Assembly: GCA_015057705.1 (NCBI GenBank)
Contig: SVDU01000017.1
Location: 1 to 64,000 of the forward strand
From: Paenibacillaceae bacterium
Lineage (GTDB): Bacteria > Bacillota > Clostridia > Lachnospirales > Lachnospiraceae
Reading direction: 5' to 3'
Length of the DNA stretch: 64,000 nt
A program made the position numbers and the translations under genes. Shown here piece by piece: positions 7,005 to 14,578 of this stretch (positions are counted from its first letter, which is position 1; each line of letters starts with the position of its first letter). Under the pieces are notes generated by a model. That model searched no databases. It was not told the origin of the DNA and saw only the letters and a list, made by a program, of their open reading frames with translations.

Positions 7005-8381
7005 TCAGACAACCGGAATAATTTTAGTGGTTTTTCCGGGGATGATTACATGAGTGGCACAGGAAACGCAAGGGTCAAAGGATCTGATAATTCTTCCTAT
7101 TTCAACTGGCATAGATTCATCTTTCACCGGTGCACCCATAAGCGCCTGTTCTGCTGTTCCTTTTCTCTCTCCTGTCTGAGTGGATAAATTCCATGCAGAC
7201 GGAGTGATAATCTGGTAGAACAGGATTTTTTCATCCTCAATTGTCAGCCAGTGTCCAAGTGCTCCTCTGGTTGTATCGACCAGCCCCTTTCCATACGCCT
7301 GAGCCGGTATCACATATTCCTGCTGCATGGGTACACCTGGAATCAGATTCTCTAAAAGAGTATTCATGATCTGGGTTATTTTTTTCGCTTCCAGAACCCG
7401 TGCAATGGTTCTGTCCATGACAGATATCCCATGTCTGTACTCTCCTGACAACCATTGCCTTGCCAACGGACCCACTTCAAAAGGGACCCCATTGTATCTG
7501 GGAGCCCTGATCCAGGAATAAGCTTCTGGTTTCTCCCTGTCTGGCTCATTGGCTTCATTAAACCAGGCATATTCATCTGACTGGGTAATGAGGTCCGGAT
7601 CAAAATTGGAATACTGCTCCTTTGTATAAATATATGGATCTACATATAAAGTCCCAAGCTCCTTATAATGCTGAAAGCAGCCATACGTTAAAAGATTACC
7701 ATAGCCTCCGCCAAAATGATAATACTCCGAGTAATAAGCCGCTATTTCGTATACATCCGGCAACATTTTTTCAGTAATAAATGTTTCAATCCCAAATAGT
7801 ATGGATTTAATGGCTATAATCATATCAGCCGTTACAGGAGATGTGATTCCTCCTATAAAAACGCCGTGGTTGTGAGGTGCCTTTCCTCCTAGTATTGCCA
7901 GCATTTTATGTGCATTCCTGCTATATTCCAACGATTCAAAATAATCATTTACCATGCGTTCATTAACCTTTTCAGGCAGCCGGTAATCGTTGTGATCCGT
8001 TTTAAAAAGAGGATAGCCTTCCGGCAGCTTTACATAGTCTGGAAGTGTATACTGATATAGATGCCTTAAATGATTCTGGAGAAATTCACATGCATGAAGC
8101 AGATCCCTTAAATATCTTCCCTGCTCTGAGGGTACAATCCCCAGAGCATCTTCAAGCGCAAGGGCGGAGGCCATGGAATGGGCAGTAGAACAGATTCCGC
8201 AGATCCGCTGTGTAAAATAAACCGCATCCAAAGGTGCTCTGCCTGTCAGCATTTTTTCAAAGCCACGGAACATAAGGCCTTTCGTGCGTGCATCAGTAAT
8301 AACATTATTTCCTACTTCTGCTGCTATCTCCATGAACCCATTAATTCTTGTAACTGGATTGATGATAATTGTGTCCGCCAT
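7005..8381 (-). CDS. [NiFe] hydrogenase large (catalytic) subunit
   Basis: Carries the NiFe(CN)2CO active site for H2 oxidation or production. Both nickel-binding motifs are intact: RICGICSTAHS (about 59-69) and DPCVSCATH near the end. A tail of about 14 residues follows the last histidine; such tails are cut off by the maturation protease after metal insertion, and a protease of that type is encoded upstream. Length 458 aa is ordinary. The start follows AAGGAG at 4 nt, inside the end of the small-subunit gene. No hyp maturation genes are in the element, so these would have to come from the rest of the genome. The exact hydrogenase group cannot be fixed by eye. Confidence 0.95.
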   Translation of the reverse strand: MADTIIINPVTRINGFMEIAAEVGNNVITDARTKGLMFRGFEKMLTGRAPLDAVYFTQRICGICSTAHSMASALALEDALGIVPSEQGRYLRDLLHACEFLQNHLRHLYQYTLPDYVKLPEGYPLFKTDHNDYRLPEKVNERMVNDYFESLEYSRNAHKMLAILGGKAPHNHGVFIGGITSPVTADMIIAIKSILFGIETFITEKMLPDVYEIAAYYSEYYHFGGGYGNLLTYGCFQHYKELGTLYVDPYIYTKEQYSNFDPDLITQSDEYAWFNEANEPDREKPEAYSWIRAPRYNGVPFEVGPLARQWLSGEYRHGISVMDRTIARVLEAKKITQIMNTLLENLIPGVPMQQEYVIPAQAYGKGLVDTTRGALGHWLTIEDEKILFYQIITPSAWNLSTQTGERKGTAEQALMGAPVKDESMPVEIGRIIRSFDPCVSCATHVIIPGKTTKIIPVV

Positions 8382-8382
8382 A

Positions 8383-9279
8383 TTACTCCTTCCTCATGGT
8401 ATCATAAGTGATGAACGGTTCCATGGCATCTGGAAATCCAAACTGGGCGCAGCCAATGCAGGGCGTATCATCACCAATCGGCCAGTTTACGTGCCCATTC
8501 CATTTGCGGATAGGGCAGTCTGTCTGTGTTACAGGTCCCCGGCATCCCAGCATGTACATACAGGTTTCTTCTCCCAGCTTTGTTGCAAATATTCCAGAAT
8601 CATAATAGGATCTTCTTGGACAACGGTCATGAATTGTTATGCCATAAAACATCAGCGGCCGGTCCACTTCGTCCAGAGGCGGTTCCCCATACAGAATTAA
8701 ATAAGCCACGGTTCCCATGAGCCAGTCCGGATGACAGGGACATCCGGTAAGCTTGATTACTTTACGGTTGACAACATCTGAAATCCCGGTACAGTCTGAC
8801 GGATTCGGTCTTGCCGCCGATACTCCGCCATAGGAGGCGCAGTCACCAACTGCTATCACATGGGCAGCACGTTCTCCCAGCCGCATTGCTGCTTCAAGGC
8901 CCGTTATCTCTCTTCCCTCATGACGTCCGATGATATGATAGAGTCCGTTGTCCCTTCTGGAAACAGCACCTTCTACTGCTAATATGTATTCATCCCCAAT
9001 GATATCAAACAACTGATCCATCGCCTGATCCCCTTCGGAAGCGATCAGGCTGTTGCTGTAGATAAAGTTGGTCATCTGTGTCATAAGGTACTGGAAATCC
9101 GGATCCTGACCATCCAGCATGGAAATGGTATTTCCTGTACACCCGTTTAATTCCAGCCAGACCAGATTGGGTTTCGTACGTTTCTGACTTCCGATTTCTT
9201 CCATTGCTCTGCTTACCAGCTGTCTGGTTTCCTTCCATTTCATTTCTTGAAAAGGACAAAATGCATGCTTTTTCTCCAA
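8383..9279 (-). CDS. [NiFe] hydrogenase small (iron-sulfur) subunit
   Basis: Electron-transfer subunit (298 aa) that pairs with the large subunit encoded right after it. Cluster ligands are visible: proximal NGCTGNTIS, GDCASYGG and TGCPCHPDW; distal HDRCPRRSYYDSG with two further cysteines (TCMYMLGC); medial TDCP and TPCIGCAQFGFPD. The second cysteine of the proximal CxGC motif is replaced by asparagine. There is no twin-arginine signal peptide, so the enzyme should stay in the cytoplasm. The start is TTG, with a strong GGGGGAG 9 nt upstream that directly follows the stop of the cytochrome b5-like gene, implying coupled translation. Confidence 0.94.
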   Translation of the reverse strand: MEKKHAFCPFQEMKWKETRQLVSRAMEEIGSQKRTKPNLVWLELNGCTGNTISMLDGQDPDFQYLMTQMTNFIYSNSLIASEGDQAMDQLFDIIGDEYILAVEGAVSRRDNGLYHIIGRHEGREITGLEAAMRLGERAAHVIAVGDCASYGGVSAARPNPSDCTGISDVVNRKVIKLTGCPCHPDWLMGTVAYLILYGEPPLDEVDRPLMFYGITIHDRCPRRSYYDSGIFATKLGEETCMYMLGCRGPVTQTDCPIRKWNGHVNWPIGDDTPCIGCAQFGFPDAMEPFITYDTMRKE

Positions 9280-9295
9280 AGGTAATCGCTCCCCC

Positions 9296-10006
9296 CTATT
9301 CCTGAACCATATATCCTACAACAGGCAATACACTCAGTACCATTGCGCCAGGGTGACAGGAAGCAAACTCTGCACTTAAATCTCTGCCTGCTGAAAGTCC
9401 CCAGAAATGATTGCCACCTGCCCATAACCGGTTATTGCTAACATTATAAACCACCCCATTCACTGCTACATAAGCAGGGGCACCATTTTTTCCATCATAT
9501 TGTGCCAGTTGTTCCAGAGTAAAATAAGTCAGAGGCTGTGGCTGCGGTGTGCCGGTTGAGCCGCCCGTTGAACCTCCGGTCGGGCCTGTTACTCCTTCGG
9601 TCGGGCCTGTTACTCCTCCAGTCGGGCCTGTTACTCCTCCAGTCGGACCAGTAATTCCTCCGGTCGGGCCAGTAATTCCTCCGGTCGGGCCAGTAATTCC
9701 TCCGGTCGGGCCAGTAATTCCTCCGGTCGGGCCAGTGATTCCTCCGGTCGGGCCAGTAATTCCTCCGGTCGGGCCTCCCATTCCGCCGCCTGTCTGACCA
9801 TTCATCTGACTGGCAGATAGCCCATTCTCCTGCATCTGGCTCAATTGTCCGAAATAGTATACATGATTCTGAAGCATAATCAATTCACTGCTTAGATGAT
9901 CCAGCACATCATTGCTGTTGTATAGATTGGAGCGCAGCTTTTCCACATCAGCATTTAATCTCTTTAAACTGCTGCCAAGATACGTCATGAGTAAATCCAA
10001 ATCCAT
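9296..10006 (-). CDS. Cytochrome b5-like domain protein with Gly-Pro-Thr repeat linker
   Basis: Likely heme-binding electron-transfer partner of the hydrogenase. Residues 1-65 look helical/coiled coil ([20 protein letters not shown]). A low-complexity linker has ten copies of a seven-residue unit (GPTGGIT and variants). The C-terminal 80 residues match the cytochrome b5-like heme/steroid-binding fold ([20 protein letters not shown]), with histidines in [14 protein letters not shown] and CHPGA as possible ligands. There is no signal peptide or membrane segment. It stands first before the hydrogenase subunits with AAGGAGG before its ATG. Heme binding versus another ligand is not settled by sequence. 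Confidence 0.82.
   Translation of the reverse strand: MDLDLLMTYLGSSLKRLNADVEKLRSNLYNSNDVLDHLSSELIMLQNHVYYFGQLSQMQENGLSASQMNGQTGGGMGGPTGGITGPTGGITGPTGGITGPTGGITGPTGGITGPTGGITGPTGGVTGPTGGVTGPTEGVTGPTGGSTGGSTGTPQPQPLTYFTLEQLAQYDGKNGAPAYVAVNGVVYNVSNNRLWAGGNHFWGLSAGRDLSAEFASCHPGAMVLSVLPVVGYMVQE
9571..9780. repeat. 21-bp tandem repeat, ten copies
   Basis: A 21-bp unit (CCTCCGGTCGGGCCAGTAAT + T on the plus strand) recurs ten times in exact register; the shared GTCGG recurs every 21 bp from 9579 to 9768. It encodes the GPTGGIT linker. Several central copies are identical, so copy number is likely unstable. Confidence 0.92.
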
Positions 10007-10126
10007 AATGTAACCTCCTTATCCATTTCTAAATAACCTTTTTACCAGCTAATCTGTTAGAATATATGTGCAAGCCTGGATTTTAAGCCCATTTTCCAAG
10101 GCATTTATAAAAGTAGCCCGATATAA

Positions 10127-10555
10127 TTATCTTTTCTTTGCTTCTTTTGACAAAATTTCTCTTATCAAATCTTCTGTCTTTCTGCAAATATGGGGAAACT
10201 GCCTTTTTAACACAGTACTTAGCTCACAACCTGGTGCAATTATGGCAGCCTCAATTCCGATTAAGTATCCTTTTACAGGAAAACGGTACAGTCTTATCAT
10301 GTCAAGAAAACTCATATCATGCTGCATAATTGGATTGGATATCTGCTCCATAGTCTCCTCTAAGGAAAAAATTTTAACAGAACCCGGCCGGTCCCCAGAT
10401 GAAATGGCATCTAAAATCAGTATAAGCTCGTCGGGATTCAGAGAATAAAAGCTCGCCTCACTATCCGTTTCTCCATAGATTATTTCAAGTTCCCAGTGAA
10501 GGAACCGTTTTTCAAGTTCTTCTGCGACTAAAAGTCCAATCCCGTCATCCTTCAT
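10127..10555 (-). CDS. Hydrogenase maturation protease, 5' end frame-disrupted
   Basis: Endopeptidase of the HyaD/HycI family that clips the large-subunit C-terminus. Visible family features are DDGIGLLVAEEL, the nickel-ligand region LDAISSGDRPG and the histidine in MQHDMSFLDMIRL. The family's first strand (G-x-G-N-x-L-x-x-DDG) is encoded upstream as KLIAVGSRLMKDDG, but that frame has no normal start. An ATG at 10592 with a good GGGAGGG site is one base out of frame at a GGG run (10586-10588). Deleting one G would give MRTKLIAVGSRLMKDDG. So either the gene carries a frameshift, starts at ACG (10585), or uses the ATG listed here with a shortened N-terminus. It is upstream of the cytochrome b5-like gene on the same strand. 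Confidence 0.75.
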   Translation of the reverse strand: MKDDGIGLLVAEELEKRFLHWELEIIYGETDSEASFYSLNPDELILILDAISSGDRPGSVKIFSLEETMEQISNPIMQHDMSFLDMIRLYRFPVKGYLIGIEAAIIAPGCELSTVLKRQFPHICRKTEDLIREILSKEAKKR

Positions 10556-10622
10556 CAGCCGGCTGCCAACAGCGATCAGTTTCGTCCCTCATCCCTCCCT
10601 GTCCTATTTTTTTTAATATATG

Positions 10623-10658
10623 AAAAAGACATGGGAATATTACACTCCCATGTCTTTT
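10623..10658 (-). terminator. Terminator after the alpha-galactosidase gene
   Basis: Inverted repeat AAAGACATGGGA ... TCCCATGTCTTT followed on the minus strand by a T run, 5 nt after the GH27 stop. It separates the alpha-galactosidase from the hydrogenase module, so the two cargo sets are transcribed separately. Confidence 0.85.
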
Positions 10659-10662
10659 AAAA

Positions 10663-11955
10663 TCAGGTTTCCTCATAACGGCAGATCCTTGCCCCATGTC
10701 CAGGTACCTTTAATACCAGATCCTTTGATGTATTGATGAAAGTTTCACCTGTCCAGAGTTCTCTGAAACAAATACCGTTCCAATTTTCTTTTTCCAGCAA
10801 ACCGGCTGCAATAACAATTTCTCTTTCTTCTTCTAATAAATTGAAGGCAGCCAGATAATTGGAACCGCTCTTTTGATTACTGCTGTACCATATACAATGC
10901 TTCCTATCCCGGGCAAGCTGAAATGCTTTGCAGTCATCACTAAGAAGAGCTAATACATCTGGGTTTGTAAGCAGAGTTTTTGTCCACTCATCCAGCTTGG
11001 TAAGCTCCGCACCAATCATCATAGGTGACCGGAATATGCACCAGAGTGACATCATTGTAATCTGTTCATCTTTAGTAAACCGGGTCAGACGTTCCTCTCC
11101 AAAGCCTTTTCCCAACATACCCACAGGAAGCATATCACAGTCCGGATAATTCCCCTGCCCCACATGGTTCTGCCAATGCTCACACCGTTCAAACATCTGC
11201 TTTAACAAATTCCAGTCGTCCCAAAAGTCATCGGTAATCCTCCACATATTAGCATAAGTCTCATAATGCCATGCCTCCTTCAGCCGGGCAGGTCCCGGTG
11301 AAAGGCTAAGTACCATCTGCCTTCCGCTTTTATTGATTGCCTCATGAAGCATACGGATTTCTTCTTTTGCAGACGCTGCATCCATGCGGCAGATATCATC
11401 ACATTTGATAAAATCCACCCCCCACTGGGCATACAGCTGGAAAATAGAATCATAATAAGCCTGTGCTCCCTCTGCCTCAGAATTCACACCATACATATCC
11501 GGATTCCATGAGCAGATGGAATAAGGATTTGAGATCCCATCAGCTGTACGATCTGTTCCCCATATTTTCATCTTATTATGAGCTGCGATACGGGGTACCC
11601 CTCTCATAATGTGAATCCCGAATTTTAACCCCAGCCCGTGGATATAATCAGCCAGCGGTTTAAAACCATGACCGCCCACAGAAGATGGAAAGCGTTCCGG
11701 ACACGGCCAAAGTCTGGAATATTCGTCTATTTCAACCTGACCGAAGGGAATATACTGGCACTCCTGCCGTCTGGTTCCAGCATTATGAGCATACCACTGT
11801 ATATCAACCACAATATATTCCCAGCCATAATCATTTAAATGCTGTGCCATATATTCAGCATTGGCCCGAACCTCTTGTTCTGTTACTGCCGTATCATAAT
11901 AGTCATAGCTGTTCCACCCCATAGGGGGTTTTCCTGATGATAAATATCTGCTCAT
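10663..11955 (-). CDS. GH27-family alpha-galactosidase
   Basis: Glycoside hydrolase of 430 aa predicted to release terminal alpha-galactose from melibiose- or raffinose-type sugars. Near the N-terminus it has GKPPMGWNSYDYYD, the clan D hallmark. The nucleophile is the first Asp of DFIKCDD, and the acid/base Asp lies in MWRITDDFWDDW. A small beta-sandwich domain ends the protein. There is no signal peptide, so it should act in the cytoplasm on imported sugar. It is divergent from an AraC regulator 101 bp away that probably controls it. Alpha-N-acetylgalactosaminidase or isomalto-dextranase activity is possible in this family. Confidence 0.88.
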   Translation of the reverse strand: MSRYLSSGKPPMGWNSYDYYDTAVTEQEVRANAEYMAQHLNDYGWEYIVVDIQWYAHNAGTRRQECQYIPFGQVEIDEYSRLWPCPERFPSSVGGHGFKPLADYIHGLGLKFGIHIMRGVPRIAAHNKMKIWGTDRTADGISNPYSICSWNPDMYGVNSEAEGAQAYYDSIFQLYAQWGVDFIKCDDICRMDAASAKEEIRMLHEAINKSGRQMVLSLSPGPARLKEAWHYETYANMWRITDDFWDDWNLLKQMFERCEHWQNHVGQGNYPDCDMLPVGMLGKGFGEERLTRFTKDEQITMMSLWCIFRSPMMIGAELTKLDEWTKTLLTNPDVLALLSDDCKAFQLARDRKHCIWYSSNQKSGSNYLAAFNLLEEEREIVIAAGLLEKENWNGICFRELWTGETFINTSKDLVLKVPGHGARICRYEET

Positions 11956-12056
11956 CTGATATCCTTTCCTGGTAATTTATTGATAAATCTGATATCATTA
12001 TAGCAACTGAATCATCTATTACAAGAGTAAGAACACGATACAGGGAGGGTAATTTT

Positions 12057-12905
12057 TTGATTAACGGATCTTGCCAGACATTTGGTTTTCTGGATCTTGA
12101 CAGACAATGGAATGCACCACTGTTTCTTCTGGATTTTGGAATGGAGCAGAGAAAAAATGAAACCTATGATTTTCAAAATAATAATCGAGGCAGTTATTCT
12201 GGTTATCTGCTTCAGTATACATTAGATGGAACCGGAATGTTTGAATCAGAAGGGCAAACAACCATTCTATCTCCTGGAGATGCTTTTTTTATCACATTTC
12301 CAGATAGAAGCAGATACTATCTGGCTGAAAATAATTCATGGAAATACTTTTACATACATTTTGACGGCGAAATGGGCCTATATTTTTTTCAGCGGATACA
12401 GGCTCTCACAGGAAAAACCTTTACCATACCCAATACAAGTCAGGCCATCTTACTGTTTTTAGAGGAATTCCAGGCAGTGAAATCAGGGAAGAAATACGGA
12501 CGCTATGACAGCGGGATCTTTTTATACCAATTCCTGACCCTGCTTATGAGAGAGCTGGAAACCCCGCTAAAAGCAGTTAAAAATGCCTGTGTGGAAGATG
12601 CCGCAAAGTGGATGCAGAAAAACTATAAATATCAGATCGGGCTCTCTCAGATGTGCCGGGAGCTTGACGTAAGCCTTCCCCATTTAACAAGGCAGTTCCA
12701 TTTGCAGACAGGGCTATCTCCCACAAAGTATTTAACCAGTCTGCGCCTGGAACATGCATTATCCCTTCTACTAAATACGTCAATGGGTCTTGAGGCCATT
12801 GCGGCGGAATGCGGATACTCCAACAGCAATTATTTCTCAAAGGTTTTTAGGAAAAACATGGGGATTTCACCTGCTCAATACAGAGACCGGCATAATGGAC
12901 TGTAA
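12057..12905 (+). CDS. AraC-family transcriptional regulator
   Basis: Sugar-responsive regulator of 282 aa. The N-terminal cupin-type sensing domain (about 1-160) contains LSPGDAFFITFPDRSRYYL and YFYIHFDGEMG. The C-terminal double helix-turn-helix includes GLSPTKYLTSLRLEHA and the signature AAECGYSNSNYFSKVFRKNM. The start is TTG with GGAGG 8 nt upstream. It is divergent from the alpha-galactosidase gene, its likely target. Its stop lies only 20 bp from the attachment core, marking the other border of the element. Confidence 0.88.
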   Translation: MINGSCQTFGFLDLDRQWNAPLFLLDFGMEQRKNETYDFQNNNRGSYSGYLLQYTLDGTGMFESEGQTTILSPGDAFFITFPDRSRYYLAENNSWKYFYIHFDGEMGLYFFQRIQALTGKTFTIPNTSQAILLFLEEFQAVKSGKKYGRYDSGIFLYQFLTLLMRELETPLKAVKNACVEDAAKWMQKNYKYQIGLSQMCRELDVSLPHLTRQFHLQTGLSPTKYLTSLRLEHALSLLLNTSMGLEAIAAECGYSNSNYFSKVFRKNMGISPAQYRDRHNGL

Positions 12906-12911
12906 AAGCCG

Positions 12912-13193
12912 TTATGATAGTATACCATTCTCCACACATTTCGCCGCATAAGTGGCCAGCCTTGATCCTCTGTCTGGATGAAAGGTATTAACAGCCTTGA
13001 TTAAACCGATAGTTCCTACTGACAGGAGATCTTCCATATCATAGTCTGTATTCTGATACTTTTTTGCTACATGGGCTACAAGACGCATATTACGCTCGAT
13101 GAGTGTGGCTCTCGCCTCCTGATCCCCTTCCTGGTATCGTTCCAGACACTCTCGTTCCTCTCGCGCAGTTAAAGGTTTGGGAAAAGTTTTCAA
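12912..13193 (-). CDS. sigK: sigK 5' half: sigma-K region 2 (interrupted gene)
   Basis: N-terminal half of sigma-K, with FPKPLTAREERECLERY, MRLVAHVAKKYQNT and the -10-recognition block DLLSVGTIGLIKAV. The real sigma-K coding part ends at the attachment core; the last four codons (GILS) and the TAA are element DNA. The start is TTG with AAGGTGG 6 nt upstream, and an in-frame stop lies a few codons before it. So there is no room for the hydrophobic pro-sequence found in Bacillus pro-sigma-K; control by excision alone, as in C. difficile, is the likely design. GCATAAAAT further upstream resembles a sigma-E -10 box but lacks a clear -35. Confidence 0.93.
   Translation of the reverse strand: MKTFPKPLTAREERECLERYQEGDQEARATLIERNMRLVAHVAKKYQNTDYDMEDLLSVGTIGLIKAVNTFHPDRGSRLATYAAKCVENGILS
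12926..12929 (-). other. Attachment site at the sigK 5' half
   Basis: The minus strand reads TGTGTGGAGAATG|GTATACTATC. Bases before the bar are sigK codons (KCVEN), those after it are element DNA. AATG matches the core at 5059-5062. Confidence 0.8.
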
Positions 13194-13340
13194 AGAAAGC
13201 CACCTTAAACTTACTTACTCCTATTTTATGCCGTCGTCATCTTTAAAGTGCTTTTACAAAAAATATTGGCTTATACTTATTTATTTACAAAATTCTCCCT
13301 ATTACTTTACATAATATTTTTATGTAAAGTAAATTCCATT

Positions 13341-13367
13341 AAAAAGGACCGGACAACAATCCGGTCC
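13341..13367 (-). terminator. Terminator of the purine operon
   Basis: GGACCGGA / TCCGGTCC hairpin with a T run on the minus strand, 18 nt after the AICAR transformylase stop. The AT-rich bases 13194-13340 between it and sigK hold the sigK upstream region and no gene. Confidence 0.88.
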
Positions 13368-13385
13368 CTTACATCTCATATTTTA

Positions 13386-14564
13386 TTAATGGTGGAACAG
13401 GCGGATTCCATTAAATGCCATTACCATACCATATTTGTTACAAGTCTCAATCACCTGATCATCTCTTACAGAACCACCTGGCTGAACAACATATTTTACG
13501 CCGCTTTTATATGCCCGGTCAATGTTATCTCCAAATGGAAAAAACGCATCAGAACCAAGAGATACATCAGACAGCTGATCAAGCCACTGTCTTTTTTCTT
13601 CTCTTGAAAATACCGGAGGCTTTTCCTTAAATACCTGCTCCCATCTGCCGTCTGCCAAAACATCCATATCATCTTCACCGATATATACATCAATGGCATT
13701 ATCTCTGTCTGCCCGGCGGATATCATCAAGGAACGGAAGTTCCAGCACCTTGGGTGCCTGTCTTAAATACCAGTTATCCGCCTTGCTGCCTGCCAGTCTG
13801 GTGCAATGAACACGGGACTGCTGTCCGGCTCCGATTCCAATTGCCTGTCCATTCTTCGTATAGCAGACGGAATTGGACTGGGTATATTTTAATGTAATTA
13901 AAGAGATAATTAAATCAATTTCAGCAGCTTCAGGAATCTCCTTGTTCTCAGTTACTCTGTTCTCCAATACTTCTCGGCCAATTTTAATCTCATTTCTTCC
14001 CTGCTCAAAGGCAACTCCATAAACCTGTTTTTTCTCTATGGGTTCTGGAGTATATACCGTATCAATGAGAATCACGTTATAATTGCCATTTTTCTTAGAC
14101 TTTAATATGTCCAACGCTTCCGGAGTATAGCCAGGTGCAATCACACCATCCGAAACCTCTCTCTTAATGATTTTTGCTGTATCTTTATCACAAATATCCG
14201 ATAAAGAAATATAATCGCCAAAGGAAGACATGCGGTCTGCGCCTCTGGCTCTGGCATAAGCGCAGGCAAGAGGGGAAAGCTCTCCCATATCTTCAACCCA
14301 GTATATTTTTTTTAAAACCGGACTTAAGGGAAGTCCAACTGCCACACCAGCTGGAGAAACGTGTTTGAAGGAAGCTGCCGCAGGCAATCCCGTGGCCTCC
14401 TTTAATTCTTTTACCAGCTGCCAGCCGTTTAATGCGTCCAGAAAATTAATATAACCAGGTTTTCCACTCAATACGGTTATGGGAAGATCTGATCCGTCTG
14501 CCATATAGATTTTTGATGGTTTTTGATTGGGATTACACCCATATTTCAGCTCTAATTCATTCAT
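13386..14564 (-). CDS. purH: AICAR transformylase, stand-alone (PurH C-domain type)
   Basis: Formylates AICAR with 10-formyl-tetrahydrofolate to FAICAR, the ninth step of purine synthesis. Its 392 aa correspond to the transformylase half of PurH only, with the catalytic Lys-His of ASFKHVSPAGVAVG, SLITLKYTQSNSVCY, and the C-terminal SDAFFPFGDNIDRA. The IMP cyclohydrolase half is missing and is replaced by a separate PurO-type gene 14 nt upstream. The pair forms a two-gene operon beneath a ZTP riboswitch, which senses the accumulated substrate AICAR-phosphate. Confidence 0.9.
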   Translation of the reverse strand: MNELELKYGCNPNQKPSKIYMADGSDLPITVLSGKPGYINFLDALNGWQLVKELKEATGLPAAASFKHVSPAGVAVGLPLSPVLKKIYWVEDMGELSPLACAYARARGADRMSSFGDYISLSDICDKDTAKIIKREVSDGVIAPGYTPEALDILKSKKNGNYNVILIDTVYTPEPIEKKQVYGVAFEQGRNEIKIGREVLENRVTENKEIPEAAEIDLIISLITLKYTQSNSVCYTKNGQAIGIGAGQQSRVHCTRLAGSKADNWYLRQAPKVLELPFLDDIRRADRDNAIDVYIGEDDMDVLADGRWEQVFKEKPPVFSREEKRQWLDQLSDVSLGSDAFFPFGDNIDRAYKSGVKYVVQPGGSVRDDQVIETCNKYGMVMAFNGIRLFHH

Positions 14565-14578
14565 CTTTTGTACTCCTG

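Larger units (their letters stand above)
5059..12925 (-). mobile_element. sigK-interrupting (skin-type) element, 7,867 bp
   Basis: Insertion dividing sigK between two AATG cores. It carries a large serine recombinase at one end, a divergent 55-aa gene, a [NiFe] hydrogenase module (protease, cytochrome b5-like protein, small and large subunits), a GH27 alpha-galactosidase and an AraC regulator at the other end. There are no phage structural genes, unlike the Bacillus subtilis skin. Removing 7,867 bp between the cores restores the sigma-K frame without any base change, which is the strongest evidence for the borders. By analogy with Bacillus and C. difficile, excision is expected in the mother cell during sporulation. 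Confidence 0.9.

Noticed and set aside
7237-7603. Minus-strand frames inside the hydrogenase large subunit gene
   Set aside because: They overlap the well-supported hydrogenase frame and have no ribosome site or recognisable motif.
9571-9780. CRISPR array or canonical collagen Gly-X-Y domain
   Set aside because: Units are contiguous with no spacers, so not CRISPR. The protein period is seven residues, so glycine does not fall at every third place as collagen requires.
9549-9797. Proline-rich plus-strand frame made of PPVGPV repeats
   Set aside because: It is the complement of the 21-bp repeat inside the cytochrome b5-like gene; any frame through that repeat stays open.
10127-10555. Calling the maturation protease a full pseudogene
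   Set aside because: Only the first few codons are affected, catalytic-region residues are intact, and an in-frame ATG and ACG remain as possible starts.
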